Assembly: GCA_001566295.1 (NCBI GenBank) | Contig: KQ964254.1 | Coordinates: 682,001-746,000 of the forward strand | Source of the DNA: Microdochium bolleyi | Taxonomy: Eukaryota > Ascomycota > Sordariomycetes > Xylariales > Microdochiaceae | Direction: 5' to 3' | DNA: 64,000 nt | Shown here: positions 22,401 through 35,280 of the stretch, piece by piece | How the letters are laid out: each line of letters begins with the position of its first letter | Numbering within the stretch: position 1 is the first letter of the stretch | The notes under the pieces: model-generated | Database searches by the model: none | The model's input: the letters and a program-made list of their open reading frames with translations, nothing else | Told to the model about the DNA's origin: nothing | Position numbers and translations under genes: made by a program

Positions 22401-24588
22401 GCCGCATTGCGACAGCCTTGTCATCCCGTTAATGAAGCCGTACCGCCATGTTGAGTCGCGATATCGTGCAGGTGAGCCCAGCCAGGCAGCCTGAAAGTCG
22501 TGCCTGCCTTCGGAGGTCTGTACCTGTGTGCCCTTCCTTCCTGTGTCTGGGGCGACGACAGGGCCCACCCGGTGTTTTCTACGCCAAAGTTACTTGGGTG
22601 CTCAAGGATTATGTGCCGATACTCTTTTTTTTTTTTCTTCTTGCCCGCGGAATGCGAGGGTGTATGATTTGCGCAGTGAACCCACCGAGTTCCGCAAACT
22701 GACGTCTTCAAGATTCATCGCTGTTTGGCACACGAAGGAGGAGTGACGAAGTCAGGGGTCAAGAGGCTTGTTCGCTCGGCGGCTCATGCCCATCTTTGGC
22801 CCGTCCTGCCACGCGCACCCACAGCAGTCTACCTGCGCTACGCTACTCAGTCCGCTCAATCGACAAAGTGACCAAAGTCGTCGTCAGCCCAAGGGGGCTG
22901 TGTGCGGCGAGTGCGTACGTGTGCAGCACCAAAGGGAGACAAGTGCAAAAAGGACGGACACCTCGACAGGCCCCGGTGAGCAGCGGCCAAATGAGCACCA
23001 CCACTACCGAGTTGCCGACCTCCGGAGCCAACAACACCCTCACCATGAGCTCCCACAACACGAGACTGAGGGCGTCGCAAGCAAGATCCATGGTGGTGCC
23101 AAGCTTTGCCGATCTTCCGGGCCACGACAAGGCCCCGGACCAGCGAGACGCAGCGACCCACCGCAGAGTGACACGGGGGACAAAACAAGCATTTCGTTCC
23201 AAGAGTCCAAGACCAAAGGGACCAAAACCCAGCGCGTGTCACAGGGCACGGACAGGGCGGGCGACACTATTGAGTACCAGACGAGGCCGGCCGTTGGAGA
23301 GGGACCTAACGCTACACATAGTTAGCCTCTCATGCAAATTACGAACAGTAGTCGCCTCCAGGCGTCCGCCCTTGCATCTGACCCCCAGCGGCCGCGACGT
23401 CAGTTCAACCTGCAGTACCGTTCGTGTTCCTAGGGTTCTTGCCCTGTCGGCACGGCTGGGCGTGAAGGAGAACATCTTGCAACACGTCCCGCGATCTTTA
23501 CGGACCGACCGTGTCGCTGCGGCGTGGGGTCTTTGCAGGCCCATGCTCTGACATGGAGATGACGACAATTGGTCCCCCGAGATGGCGCATGCGTCGCTGT
23601 GTACGTCGAACAAGGCTGTGTCAACTGCCGATCAACCTGATACCCACTGGTTTTGGTGGTCCCAGCTGGATGCTGGCGTGTCGAAGGTTTCAAAGCCAGG
23701 CACATGAGACTGCATCTTCGGATCTTCAACTTGGCCCTAACGGCTGCTGCCAAATTCGGGCTGCTTTCCATCTGGTCATAATATCCTGCGGCTGCATGTT
23801 GAACGGCTGCCTATTGCACCCTGGCATGATCCACCCTGGGCTGAGTGGCTTGTCTGTGTGCCAGCCGAGGCTCGTGTCGCCTTTCGCATCAGGTCCTGAC
23901 GGTGCTCAGCCGCCCGGCTGTCAGTCGTGTAGACTAAACTGTCCCGACCAGAAAGGTCGACATAAAAGAACCGAAGAAGACGACCCAGAGCAAGACTACA
24001 GGCTGGGAAAGACAAAGAATGGACCAGCCGCAACGTCCAGCCCTCGAAGCGAGACAATGCATGCCCCCCAGCACCACAGGCTCCGCTCTGGGGCGTCGTC
24101 AGCGTCCAGGTCAGCTTCCGGAGCTTGAATGCGCGCGCTAGGGCTGGCTGTTGCTGATGGTCCGAATGGGGCAGCATTCGTAAGAATTGGGGTGCTTCGA
24201 ACAAAGCTGGGTCGCAGTGGCGTGCCTAGAGTAGAGCAAGGGCGGCAGAGCCGTACTCGGTCCTGCAGAGGCCGAGAATAAACACTCGCTGCTACCCAGC
24301 CGAAGACGTCTTGTTCTTCTTTTCTCTTGGCTGTCTGTCTCCTCTTGTTTTCCTTACCCCTCACTCCCTGTTGCTGCCTGCCGGTCGTGTCGTGTTCTGT
24401 AAACTCCCGGCCAGCTCTCATTCGCTTTAGCTGGCAATCTCCTGTATCATTGACTCTCTGCAGCCGAGCAACACCAACACCTCGCCGCCTCTCTCCTTGC
24501 GAGCTCGACCTCTTTCTCTTATTCAACATTCATCCTTCCTGACATCATCACATCGCGCACGGTTCGACGAGATTGCCCACCCCCAGCC
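22401..24588. other. Intergenic and GH72 promoter region
   Basis: No gene supported. A homopolymer T run lies near 22625. The last ~280 bp are strongly C/T-rich (24300-24560) and resemble the leader of a highly expressed fungal gene. Confidence 0.5.
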
Positions 24589-26388
24589 ATGTGGTCCGCC
24601 TCCGCCATCCCCATGGTGCTTGGCGCCTTGGCTTCCCTTGCAGGGTCCGCCGACGCCCAGAGCTGGAAGACGATCCCAACCATCCAGGCCGTCGGCCAGC
24701 ATTTCTTCTACTCGAACAACGGGTCGCAATAGTAAGTCGCTGTCGCATTGAGATCATACTATCCATGATCCCGGGATATCCGCCAAAACGAGCCCTCGAC
24801 GACTAACTCGGAACCCCCCACCAGCTTCCTCAAGGGTGTTGCATACCAGCAGAACTACCAGCCCAATGGTCAGGTCTCGTCCACCGCCAAGTACACGGAT
24901 CCCCTTGCCGACGGGAGCCTCTGCAAGCGCGACATCCCGTTCATGCGGCAGCTCTTTACCAACGTCATCCGCGTGTACGCCGTCGACCCGACCGTCAACC
25001 ATGACGACTGCATGGAGCAGCTGGCAAGCGCCGGCATCTACGTCTTCGCCGACCTGAGCGAGCCCTCGCTGTCGATCCAGAGCGACAACCCGCAGTGGAA
25101 CGTGCCCCTGTACGCCCGCTACACAGCCGTCATCGACGCGCTCGCCAAGTACAACAACGTCATCGGCTTCTTCGCCGGCAACGAGGTTGTCAGCGCCGGC
25201 AACCAGACCGCCTCCGCCGCGTTCGTCAAGGCCGCTGTCCGTGACACCAAGGCGTATATCCGGTCCCAGAAGTACCGCACCTCCCTCGGCGTCGGCTACG
25301 CCACCGCCGACGTGCCCACGCGCGACGACCTGGCCGCGTACTTTGCCTGCACGCCCACCTCCGACGGCAGCCTGACCTCGATCGACTTCTGGGGCTACAA
25401 CGTCTACTCGTGGTGCGGCAACAGCAACTACGCCGCGTCCTCGTACGGCGAGCGCGAGGACTTTTTCCGCAACTACCCGGTCCCCGTCTTCTTCGCCGAG
25501 TACGGCTGCAACGAGAACATCCCCGGCGGCCCATATAACCGGCCCTTCACGGAGGTCCCCGTGCTGTACGGCAACATGACGGACGTCTTCTCAGGCGGCA
25601 TCGTGTACCAGTACTTCGACTCGGAGAACAAGTACGGCCTGGTCAAGATCGACGGCAGCAACAACGTCTCGCCGTACCCCGACTTCACCTCGCTGCGCAA
25701 CCAGCTCGCGACCGTCAGCCCGAGCCCGACGCAGTCGAGCGCGTACAAGCCCACCAACACGGCGCCCGCGTGCCCGAGCGACTTCTCGACGTGGAAGGCC
25801 GTGGCCACCGCTCTGCCGCCCAACGTGAACCCGCAGCTTTGCGCCTGTGAGGTCGCCGCGCTGCAGTGCGGCATCGCGTCCGACAACGCCGAGGACTACG
25901 GCGACGTCTTCGGCTACATCTGCGGCGCCAACAGCAAGTACTGCGACGGCATCGCGCACAACGCCACCACGGGCACGTACGGCGCCCTCAGTGGCTGCAG
26001 CGCCAAGCAGCAGCTCGCCTGGGTCGCCAACCAGTACTACCTCGGCAACAACGCGAACCCGTCGGCCTGCAACTTCAACGGCGTCGCGACGGTGCAGAGC
26101 GCCGCGACCGCTGCCAGCTGCTCCTCCTTACTCTCGGCGGCCGGGACCGCAGGCACGGGCTCCGTTCCCGCCCCGACGGGCCAGCAGGGCACCGCCGTGG
26201 TGGGCGGCGGCGTCGGCGGCGCGACCGGCGTGGCGAGCAGCTCATCATCCGGCGTTGCTGCGCGCGTCGGCGGTGGGCTGGGTCCTGCCGGTGGCTTCGC
26301 TGGCGGCTTTGTGGATGTCGGCAAGGCATTGTTCATCGGATATGTCGCGCTGGCGGTTGTCTCGGGCGCGGGTATCCTGCTTCTCTGA
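24589..26388 (+). CDS. GH72 beta-1,3-glucanosyltransferase with X8 module (Gas/Gel type), 568 aa
   Basis: Two exons, 24589..24731 and 24825..26388. The intron has a GTAAGTC donor, a CTAAC branch point and CACCAG acceptor, and the join restores Tyr48. GH72 enzymes cut a beta-1,3-glucan chain and rejoin it to another, elongating wall glucan at the cell surface. Signal peptide ~1-23 (cut before QSWKT). The general acid/base Glu168 lies in FFAGNEVVS and the nucleophile Glu273 in FFAEYGCNEN. A Cys-rich X8/CBM43 module spans ~364-470 (CPSDFSTWK...CACE...YICG), placing it in the GH72+ subfamily. A Gly/Ser-rich linker follows, then a hydrophobic C-terminal tail (IGYVALAVVSGAGILLL), the GPI-anchor signal. 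The gene is complete. The first ATG (24589) gives the better signal peptide; ATG 24613 is an in-frame alternative. Confidence 0.96.
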
Positions 26389-26543
26389 GGAAGAGGGTTT
26401 AGATGGTTCATTGATCGCTGGAGCAAATCTTTTCATTACAAGAGGAAGAGGATTCGAAATGAAGCCTACGGAAGCCAGGAGATTTTGAATAACCAATTTT
26501 TTTAATTCACAGCGAGAGAGAAGAAAGAAGAATACATAACATT

Positions 26544-26556
26544 ACACACACACACA
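26544..26556. repeat. (CA)n microsatellite
   Basis: Short ACACAC run in the 3' flank of the GH72 gene. Confidence 0.7.
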
Positions 26557-28617
26557 TATGCGACCCGAGTCAACCTTGCCCGCTCATCTGCTTGCATGTC
26601 ACTGCCGCACACGTGTTAAGCTGCGGATCCCGTGGGGCTTGCGACCGACTAGAGGACGAGAAGCCCCGATGAGGGCATGGATATGATTCCTGTTCGTTAT
26701 CAAAAACGATCCTCGACCCGTGGCCAGTCTCTCCCTCCCGCTGATCACTCCGCTGGTCTGTCGTGCTGTATCTGGACTCCGGGCAGGGCTGTCTTGCTTC
26801 TTTCTTCCTAGTGAGACGTTTTGGCAGGTCTGTTAGATTCAGATGGACGACTGCCAGTTTTTACTTGTTTTCTTGTCCTTAAGGTGTGATCCACGGGCAT
26901 GATGGGAACGTCACCACCTTCTAACCCCACGACCTCATAGACGTACGTGAGGAAGAAGAGAAAAGAAGAAAGAAGGCAGCTACAAAAAGAAAGAAGAAGA
27001 AAAGAAAGGATCAAGACCCAAGAAAGGGTCGCGGGGCCTTTCTGATGCCATCAAGAGCTCTTTAGAAGGTCCTTCGGGCAAAACCAGACCGTGAACCGAG
27101 CCTTGGGAATGGAAGGGACACCGCCGCGACGTACAGCAAGGTGAAGAGGGTACCGGACACGGAAATAAAGGGCGGAGGGAGAGAGGTCCTGCCCGGATCC
27201 GGAGAAAGCGCTGGGAAGGCGAACTACATCCACCTCCCGCGCCCTGACGTTTACACCACACGGCATCTCTCAGCAGCGGGCGTGTGGCACACCGCAGTTT
27301 TATATCTGGCCCGTCGGAATCAGTGGTTGAGTTCCGTCAGGACTACTACGATTTTTCTTTTGGAGATCAATTATACGGCTTCGTGCAGGCCATGCGATGA
27401 CACTTTGATCTCATACCGTGGAGCGAGCGTGTCGCGGTGAGCACCGCACCCCAGGGCGGGGATTTTTGAAACGGCACCAGCTTGCTTGCGATCTGGGTGA
27501 CAAGTAGAGGCCCGAGTCGCCTGCCCGTAAGGTCTCGGACGCGGCTGCTGCATGCTCAGCAGAACCGGATATCGGCGTCTCAGGCTGAGGAAAAGTAACA
27601 CGTCAAAATCACTGAGCCGTGATTGTGTCCCCTATGTTGTCTCGAGGATGGCGGCCACTGGCCATGTACACGAACATCTGTGATCGTCAAGCTTTTCTCC
27701 CTGTGGTAAATATGCACACGATAGCTCGATCAGGATAGACGGAATGCCGTGTTTTGTATTCAGAGAGTTCTATGTTTCGTTTTTTCTCCTTTTATTTTCT
27801 TTTCTTCTCAATATCTCTCAAACGTGGACTACAGCCCAGAGACTCTCGGCCGAAGAGAAGACAGTCGCGGATCAAGTGCGAGGACAATCGTTTCTCCGTG
27901 TCACTTTTGTTAGAAATAGCTATACATTGCCATGCTGGCGACTTGTTTTCTGTTGCCTTGAGCGGGTCTTCGTACGTGCCTCACAGGATAGCTTCAAGTC
28001 CCGGATGCTGGCTTGCCATGGAAGCTTATATATTGTCCGTACCCCGCTTGCCATCTCCTGGGAAGTCCGTCTATATCTCGGGTTCAAATGCCAAAGTCCA
28101 GAAGAGGGTCTACATATATCGAACATGAACACGGCCGGTGTCGTTACAATGCACCTGAGCACGCCCCAGGGAGATGCATAGCATGTGCCTCAAGGGCATG
28201 TAGAATTATCTACCCTGATCTATATGCTGGAAATACTCATCCTGGACGCAAGAGCCTGATCGAGACAACAATAATCAGCATTGACCCTCCCCTCCGCGGG
28301 GCACTCGGGAGTTGAACATGTCCCTCGCACGTAAGGAACGGTATCATAATTCAGATGTCGACGATGTTCGTTATTGCGCCTGGTGGGACTGCCGGCGACA
28401 GTCGCGCGGCGACGCGTCCGGTATCCAGTTCGTGCAGGGGCACAGTTCTGGTACCGCTACCCTAGTTTTCGCACAGAGGCACAGACAGCCTGACAGGTCC
28501 GCAGCGGGGGTCCTTGGACCAGAGCCTCGATCGAGAACGAGCGTGCACTTTCTTCACCAAAAGGTCGACAGCAGTCATCACTCCAGGGGGTTCCAGCTGG
28601 CCAAGGCTGCAGGGGCT

Positions 28618-28628
28618 GGGGGGGGGGG
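28618..28628. repeat. G homopolymer (11)
   Basis: Eleven consecutive G in non-coding DNA; a likely length-error site in sequencing. Confidence 0.8.
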
Positions 28629-28920
28629 CAAGGCCATCCACCATCCACTCTTGTCCTTGTCCTCCTTACTCGAGCGCTCTCCTGCCAATGGGATCCTCCG
28701 CAGCCCCTGAGCTTGTCTTGCCAGGCATGCATGACCCAGCTTCCTGGGACCTTTTTCCTTTTATTACCGAGGGCAGCATGGGAGGTGCTCCGTAGATTCG
28801 GTATTACCTACAACCGGGAATTATGTCATTACGTACAACGTGCAATGTAATGCATCATCCTTGTTTCTTTGCGGAGAGAAGAACAGTCATGGAACAGGCT
28901 GCCAAGAGAGGAGAAGTTCC

Positions 28921-28936
28921 ATGCATGCATGCATGC
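28921..28936. repeat. (ATGC)4 palindromic repeat
   Basis: Four ATGC units, self-complementary, in a region with no gene. It contains overlapping ATGCAT sites. Confidence 0.8.
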
Positions 28937-31296
28937 AGGTGCATGTGCGCGCGACGGTGCAGATCGTCCATGATTTGGCCCGGGTTGCCCGTCGTTGGGG
29001 GAGGACGATCCGGCACCAGGACGCGCAAGTAGATCGAACATTGCGCGCTCACAATGTGTGTGTGGGCGTGAGCTCGAAACAGTACTGTGTAACGTGTGGC
29101 ACACGGCACGCACGCATAGACGCCATGCCGAGGCAGTGCGCCTTTGAGCTGGGCCAGCCAACTCTCTCCTCAAACTCGAGGTGCACCGGCACCACGGCCT
29201 GCCTCTAGACGCCTCGCATGATCAACGAGTCGCGCCAAGTGTCGGCCGAGACCACACTCTCTGACACGGCCCCCGAGGCGAGGGCAGCAGAGATGGTTGG
29301 AGTCGTCGAATGGCTATTTATCTGGGCGCGAGTCCGGCGTCCAGCCGTGGCGTTTCCGCTAACTCGATTCCGGCAACGCAGGCGGGCGCCTGACGCCTTC
29401 GCCTGTGCACTTGAGCAGTTCCCCGCGCCGCGCCTGAAGTTCCTGCTTCCGTGCGGCGCAGCCTGCCGTCCCGAGTCGTAGTCGTATGAGAGCAGGGTGC
29501 ACTGAGTCTGGCTTCCGAAACAATTGTTGCCATCGTGGTTACCTCGATGAGCACCAGGCCAGGCCAGAGGCCGCAGATGTCTGCGAGGCAGGCAGGGGGC
29601 GTTGTCAGAGCTACCTTGGGTCACACTCCCCCACAATGCACAAACTCTACATCGTCCCACAACACCGCTGCTCAAAATGCACCCGTTGCGACAGAGTAAC
29701 GAATACGGAGCACCTTCTGCCAGCCACGAGTCAGGGCCCTTGGAAAGCCCTGTTCGGGCCAAGCCAGCCGGCCCTGCAGGGGCACTGCCTGGCAATCCAG
29801 GCTCATGGTCCAGAGTACGTCTTCTGGACGATATACGCAGTAGGTAATCGGCGAGATGATGCAAGAACCGCGAGTTTACCCCTCCGCGTGTGCGGGCGCA
29901 TTGCGCAGAGGATCTCGCGCATCAACGCCACTGGTTCCTGCCTCCACTCCCCGGCCGGGCAGATTTCATGTTCAATCACCAAGATCGACTCCTTGAAGGG
30001 CCGCGAATGAGGACGTTTCGGATCCGACGAGGGACAGGCGGGCCAGTCTGGGCCAGCCTGGCGCCACACGGCTTGTCACAACACCGAACAGGCAAGCCAC
30101 CACCCGCCGAGGGGTGCGGAGATCGGCGGGCGCGCAGGCACCAGCCAGTGAAGAAAACCGTTCAAGATGTCTCGGTGCTGCGAGGATGCGATGCTCTCCC
30201 GTTTGCGCCATATTGACTTGCTTTTTCCTCCTGTACAGGTTGTACGTCGGAACGGCTTCCGGCCCCGGCCGACCACATATCGCGCACCTACTGGTAGCGT
30301 AGTTCTATCCGCCATCAAGGAGAATGTCGGGTCGGGTGCCGTCCTGAGAGGCTATGATTGCCAGCTCAGCCCATTGACATGTAATCTGTCGACCTTTCTA
30401 TGTTGTCATGCTCGAGCAGCGAGGGCCCATGTTCCCGGCGCCCAAAGAGCCTCGTCGGAAGAAGCCCCTCCCCTGGTCCATGTCGCCATTGATATTGTCG
30501 ACTGCGCACCCTCATAAAACCAAAGCTTTCTCCCCACATGGCAAGCGAGACCTAATCCCTGCCTGATGCAGCGTCGTTGTGCCAGCCAGGAACGTGGGGA
30601 TCCAGCCAGAGAGCGAGGCCGACACTATGTGGCGCTGCCATTTTCGCGGCAGGCAACGCAAGACGTCGACATGGAGAGCGGACTGACTGCCGGCGGCCAG
30701 CTGGAAATGGAATTAGCACTGGTTGCCATCTTGGGTGCCCCTCGCTTGTGCTGGTCGTGCGGCACACCTGCCCTCGGTCTCTGCACTGCGACAAAGGCCG
30801 AGCTGAGAGGAGAGCGATGTGGAGACGAAGAATTGGCTCGAGGGTACCCTAGGGTAGTCTACCAACGCAGGAAGGCTAGTGGCAACCACGACCCAGCCGA
30901 GCCAGCATCTTCAGACGAAAGGAAGGAGCCCCCGGCCCAGTCCCCGTTCTCTGGGTACGGGTGCTCCTCCCCCTCGCATGCATGTGCCGACCAGACCCAG
31001 CCGTTATATGCCCCAGCCTTCCCCACCCGCCAGTCTGCTCCTCCAGCTTTCTTGCAACAACTGCCGTCCTCGCGGGCACACTTCTCGGTTTGCGCAACTT
31101 CGTGCTTCGGACCATGACCCGGCGGTGACGTCTTCGCGCCCAAGGTCCATCACAGCAGGATCAAGCATGGATGCTTTCGCAGTAATAGTCACGGCACGGA
31201 TCGTCACAAAGTAAAAAGCATCTCGCCCGTCCGGGCGCGTTGAATCGCATCACATCCCAACTCCTCAGGCCGCATCACATCGCACACTCGCCCGCC

Positions 31297-32541
31297 ATGT
31301 CTGAAGCCCAGGCCGCCAATTACGCCTGCGCGGCCATCTCGCTCTTCATCGTTCTATTCCGTGCCATCACGACGATATGGCAGCGTAAGAAGCTTGACAC
31401 TAGCTTCTACCTCGTCCTCGCCTCCATCGTCTTTATCATCGCCCGTATCGTCGTCAACCACTACTACCTCAGTTTCGGTACTGTCAGCGATGTCTTAAGC
31501 GGCAAGCTCACCGTTTACGACCCCGACCTCGTCCGCGCCGGCAGCATCCTTGTCTTGATCGCCCGTATCATCCTCGCCGTCATCCTCTGGCTTCAGATGT
31601 GTATCCTGCTCCTCTTCTACCAGAACCTTCTTTCGGGTATTACTGTCGTCGCCTTTATTATCCGCGCTACCTGGTTCATGCTCGCCGCTACCTTTGTTGG
31701 CACTATCCTCGCCACCCTGCTCGAGTGTCGCCCTATCGAGCTCTACTGGCAGATGGACCCGCGCCCAGGGCAGTGCGTGCGTGCGTACGCTCAGCTGCTG
31801 CTTCAGGGCATCAGCAACGGAATCGTTGACATCATGCTGCTCGTCATCTCGTTTCCCATCCTCAGTCTTCAGAAGCGTACCTTGGGCGAACACCTCCGCC
31901 TGTATGGTCTCTTCGTCCTGGGCACGTTCTGTATCGTCGTCACAATCCTCCGCGTCGTCCTCATCTTCAACAACAGCTCGTCCCAAGAGACGCGCAGTCT
32001 CTGGGCGTCCATCCAGGTCGTTGTGTCTACCTTTGTCGCCAATGCGCCGAACGTATACGGCAGCCTGCGAGTTGCTCGGCGCCGCAAGTCGTCAGCCGGT
32101 GGTCCTGGCACGACGACGGCAACAGAAATGCCCACTCGGAGGCAGCAGCCATCATCTCCCGCTGGCGGTCTGGGAGGGGGTCTACGACCGGGAATGATGG
32201 GCAGGGACACCATGTCATCACCATCACCCGATCCTACCGAGTCCTGGCTGAAGATGGACGATGTGGAGCTCGCCATGAACGCTATGATGATGGCGCCCGG
32301 CGCATATCACGATCAGCAGTATGTCCGTGGCGGTCGCCAGGGCTCGCTCGACCTCGACATCGACCCACACCCACCGCGGCCGCGCTCGCCGTCAAAATAC
32401 TCTGGGAGATCGGCGGCCGCAGCAGCGGCGGTGGCCGCAGCAGGAGGAGATGATCCTACAGCGCGGCACTCGTATCCGTCCTCGTCCTCGTTCTCCGTGA
32501 CCAATCCGCACCACGAGCATCGACAGTCGACATCGACGTGA
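31297..32541 (+). CDS. Fungal rhodopsin-like (SAT4/PTH11-type) integral membrane protein, 414 aa
   Basis: Single exon. The ATG at 31297 has a strong context (CCCGCCATGTC); the open frame begins 19 codons earlier but without an ATG. The first ~280 residues hold seven hydrophobic segments, among them AISLFIVLFRAITTIW, FYLVLASIVFIIARIVV, ILVLIARIILAVILWLQM and LYGLFVLGTFCIVVTILR. This resembles the fungal rhodopsin domain (fungal-specific 7-TM proteins that include SAT4-like and PTH11-like proteins), whose ligands are mostly unknown. No N-terminal CFEM Cys motif and no retinal-binding Lys signature is apparent. The cytosolic tail (~285-414) is low complexity, with Pro/Gly/Ser, a poly-Ala run and several Met. 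It probably sits in the plasma membrane; a receptor role is inference from PTH11-type proteins. Confidence 0.8.
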   Translation: MSEAQAANYACAAISLFIVLFRAITTIWQRKKLDTSFYLVLASIVFIIARIVVNHYYLSFGTVSDVLSGKLTVYDPDLVRAGSILVLIARIILAVILWLQMCILLLFYQNLLSGITVVAFIIRATWFMLAATFVGTILATLLECRPIELYWQMDPRPGQCVRAYAQLLLQGISNGIVDIMLLVISFPILSLQKRTLGEHLRLYGLFVLGTFCIVVTILRVVLIFNNSSSQETRSLWASIQVVVSTFVANAPNVYGSLRVARRRKSSAGGPGTTTATEMPTRRQQPSSPAGGLGGGLRPGMMGRDTMSSPSPDPTESWLKMDDVELAMNAMMMAPGAYHDQQYVRGGRQGSLDLDIDPHPPRPRSPSKYSGRSAAAAAAVAAAGGDDPTARHSYPSSSSFSVTNPHHEHRQSTST

Positions 32542-33500
32542 TTCTATCTCTGCGCATATTTAGGTCGCACTACGAAACACATGGGCCACCAGATCATCAT
32601 CTTAGACGAATGAACGAAGAGAGCAGCAACGATGGAGAGATACCCACCGATACCCCCAGGCATGCGGACCGGCAGACATAACAACAAAGACGTATATATA
32701 CCAAGGATATAATGCACTGGAGGGGTCTCGCGAGTCGATTGATATTTACAAGCATGGCAGGCAAGCAAGCATATAGGAGTCAAGGCGTTTGAAATTATGG
32801 GTTGTTACATCGGCAGCGGGCGAGGCAGGGATACCCATGGGACATATTGGTCGGAATTGGAGCAGGCCGCAGTATCTATGCGATTTCTTGCTTAACGACG
32901 CGCTCGATCCGAGCGTCTCGGTGTAGGAGGAGTCAGCTGGGAAAATGAATAATACCATCCAAAATCACCCATTACGTGTTTGATGATTCATATCATCTCT
33001 TTTCCCCCATTTCCTGAACCAAGTGACGTCGGGAAATGCGATTTGTAACGCCGTTTTGGCTAAATTCCGATGAAATGGCAAATATGACCAGGGGGCCAAA
33101 GGTGCTGTTAGTTACGTCAAGCGAAACAAACACCCAAAATCATGGTACTGTATAGTTGAGACAATGCTGAGACCCTCATGGCAGGATACTTAGTACAGTT
33201 CCTCCGGCAATTGGCGGTGGACAATCTCCCAGCTCGGATTCCAATGTCTGACTTTGTCGTCGAGTGAAGTTGTCCGCCCGCACCATGGCTGAGCCTCCAC
33301 TATCACTGGCGAGCCCCACATTCGGAAGAGGAGGGTCTTGTCCTCGTTGGCGCCGGAACTGCACCCAAGGGCTTGACTATCTCATCATCGTTTAACATCC
33401 ACCATTATTCGATACAGCGACCAACACCTGCACATCACGACGCCGCGTCACGAACGAAGCCGCCGGTTCCCTAGCACTGAAGAGACACCCACCCTCCAGA
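32542..33500. other. Intergenic, upstream of SPF30 gene
   Basis: Nothing recognisable in 960 bp; it contains the 3' end of the rhodopsin-like gene and the SPF30 promoter. Confidence 0.5.
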
Positions 33501-34541
33501 ATGAGCGACATTGCCAGCCTCGAGGCCGACATCCGGCAGTACCAGGAGCAGGTCGACGTCGTCAACGCCGGACTGCGAGATGACCCCAGCAACGAGGAGC
33601 TCCTGGCCCTCAAGGCCGAGCTCGACGAGGCCATCACCCTCCTGCGCGAGACCATCGATGAGATGCGCCCGGCCAAGCAGGCCGCGCCACCCGCGAGACC
33701 CCGAGAGCCGTCCCCGCCGCCCGTGAAGGAGAAGTGGTCGCGCGAGAACCACCCGGCGTTCAAGAAGGCCGCGCCAGAGGCGTCGGCGCCGCCCGCCGAG
33801 GAGCCCGCGGACGTCGCGGCGCCCGTGTCGTACAAGGTCAACGATACCGTCATGGCCAAGTGGGTGTCTGGCGACAAGGCGTTCTACGCGGCGCGTATCA
33901 CGTCCATCACGGGCTCGTCCACGGACCCGATCTACATTGTCAAGTTCAAGAGCTACGACGAGTCGGACCAGGTGCGCGGCAAGGACATCCGGCCGATAGC
34001 GCCGCCGAAGCGGAAAGCGGACGACAGCAACAACAACAGCAGCAGCAGCGCGTCGCAGCTCGCTGCGCCGCTGGCGGGCCAGTATCAGAGCACAGCGCCG
34101 AGTGCTGCATCGGCATCGTCGACGACGGCTAGCAGCAGCAGCGCTCCGGGTGTCATCTCGGCGGCCGCGAGCATCGACCTTGACTTAGCCAAGAAGAGCC
34201 GGGAGGCGGCGGAGGCGGCCGCAGCGGACGCGAAGCCCAAGGCCAAGAAGATCCGCGCGACTAAGGAGCTCGAGACGGGCAAGAAATCGTGGCAGGAGTT
34301 CAACACAAAGTCCAAGTTTGCCAAGGCGACCAAGAACAAGAAGGACAGCATGTTCCGCACGCCAGACGGCGCGGGCGGGAGAGGTAAGTTGATACCCTTG
34401 TGAGGCTCGTGTCGATGACTTTGTATGGCTGACCCGTTTTGTGCTACCTGTTCAGTTGGATTTATTGGGTCCGGGCAGACGATGCGCAAGGACCCGACGC
34501 GGAGCCGGCATATCTATCAGAACAACGACGAGATGGAGTAG
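33501..34541 (+). CDS. spf30: SPF30/SMNDC1-type Tudor splicing factor, 322 aa
   Basis: Two exons, 33501..34383 and 34456..34541 (donor GTAAGT, acceptor TTCAG, phase 1), 323 codons. The protein is the fungal counterpart of SMNDC1/SPF30, a Tudor-domain factor of U2 snRNP needed for spliceosome assembly. Seen here: an N-terminal helical region (~1-60, IASLEADIRQYQEQVDVV), and a Tudor domain at ~110-165 (VNDTVMAKWVSGDKAFYAARITSI...YIVKFKSYDESDQV), which in the family binds symmetrically dimethylated arginine. A Ser/Ala-rich linker follows, and then a basic C-terminus (KKSWQEFNTKSKF) ending in VGFIGSGQTMRKDPTRSRHI from exon 2, a block typical of this family. The Tudor aromatic residues W and Y are present. 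It is nuclear by family. It converges on the IND1 gene. Confidence 0.92.
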
Positions 34542-35280
34542 CCGCTGCCAGCAGGTGGCTTTCTGACCTGAGGACACTGCTCTCCCCTACAAGCGCTCTG
34601 ACGCGAAAGTTGAAAGAAAGAACACCCAGCTGACTGGCGATCTGTCTCAGATCCTGACACCAGACCGCAGCATCATTGACGGTGTCGGATTGCGTTCGAC
34701 GACAGCGCGATATTCAGACCGCCCAGCCAAGGGAGCAAGAAACAGTTTTTATCTATTCTCTTTTATGAAACATGGACTACGGCTAGGCGCAAGGACGGAG
34801 TTCTCTTTGCTTAGCATTCGCCACGGCCTCTATCTTTTCACACAGGGTTTCCTGCGCTTCGGCATTGTTCACTCCCAGTCCTTGTTGTTTCCATGCTCTT
34901 CGTGGCGACAGATGCTAACAGCCTGAGCAAGGTCGAAGGGGACATCATGCTGCTGCCCCAGCTCTGCACTGCGCGAGTATGGCGCTACAGCAGGCAGCTG
35001 CCGGGGTGGCTCACGGACCGCGGACCGGCCTCTTGATGGTTCGGGTGTACAGAACCTAGTCACATGTTGGACATGTCAAGATCAAGACCAACACGTAAAA
35101 TAGCAGCAGCAAATATATCTTGATGTCCGCTGCGTATCTCCAGAAAAAGACTCTCTTCCATAACTGCTGATCATGCCCATCCATACACGTACTATACAAT
35201 CCTCGTGGGCACACATGCCATGACGTGCTCCCCAGAAACCCCCAGCTCGTCCTCGATACAACATTCTTTGACAAGTTCCT
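34542..35280. other. Shared 3' region of SPF30 and IND1 genes
   Basis: 740 bp between convergent stop codons; no gene supported. Confidence 0.5.

Larger units (their letters stand above)
26389..31296. other. 4.9 kb intergenic region
   Basis: No gene supported. Open frames of 100-220 codons on both strands (for example 29205..29864 minus, 29486..30010 plus, 30566..31117 plus) overlap one another and show no motif or splice pattern. 27744..28181 has a hydrophobic start, but this comes from a T-rich tract. Simple repeats are listed separately. The distal end holds the promoter of the rhodopsin-like gene. Confidence 0.45.

Noticed and set aside
27744..28181. 145-codon plus-strand frame with hydrophobic start, resembling a secreted protein
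   Set aside because: The hydrophobic segment is encoded by a T-rich tract, and the rest lacks Cys pattern, domain or splice sites.
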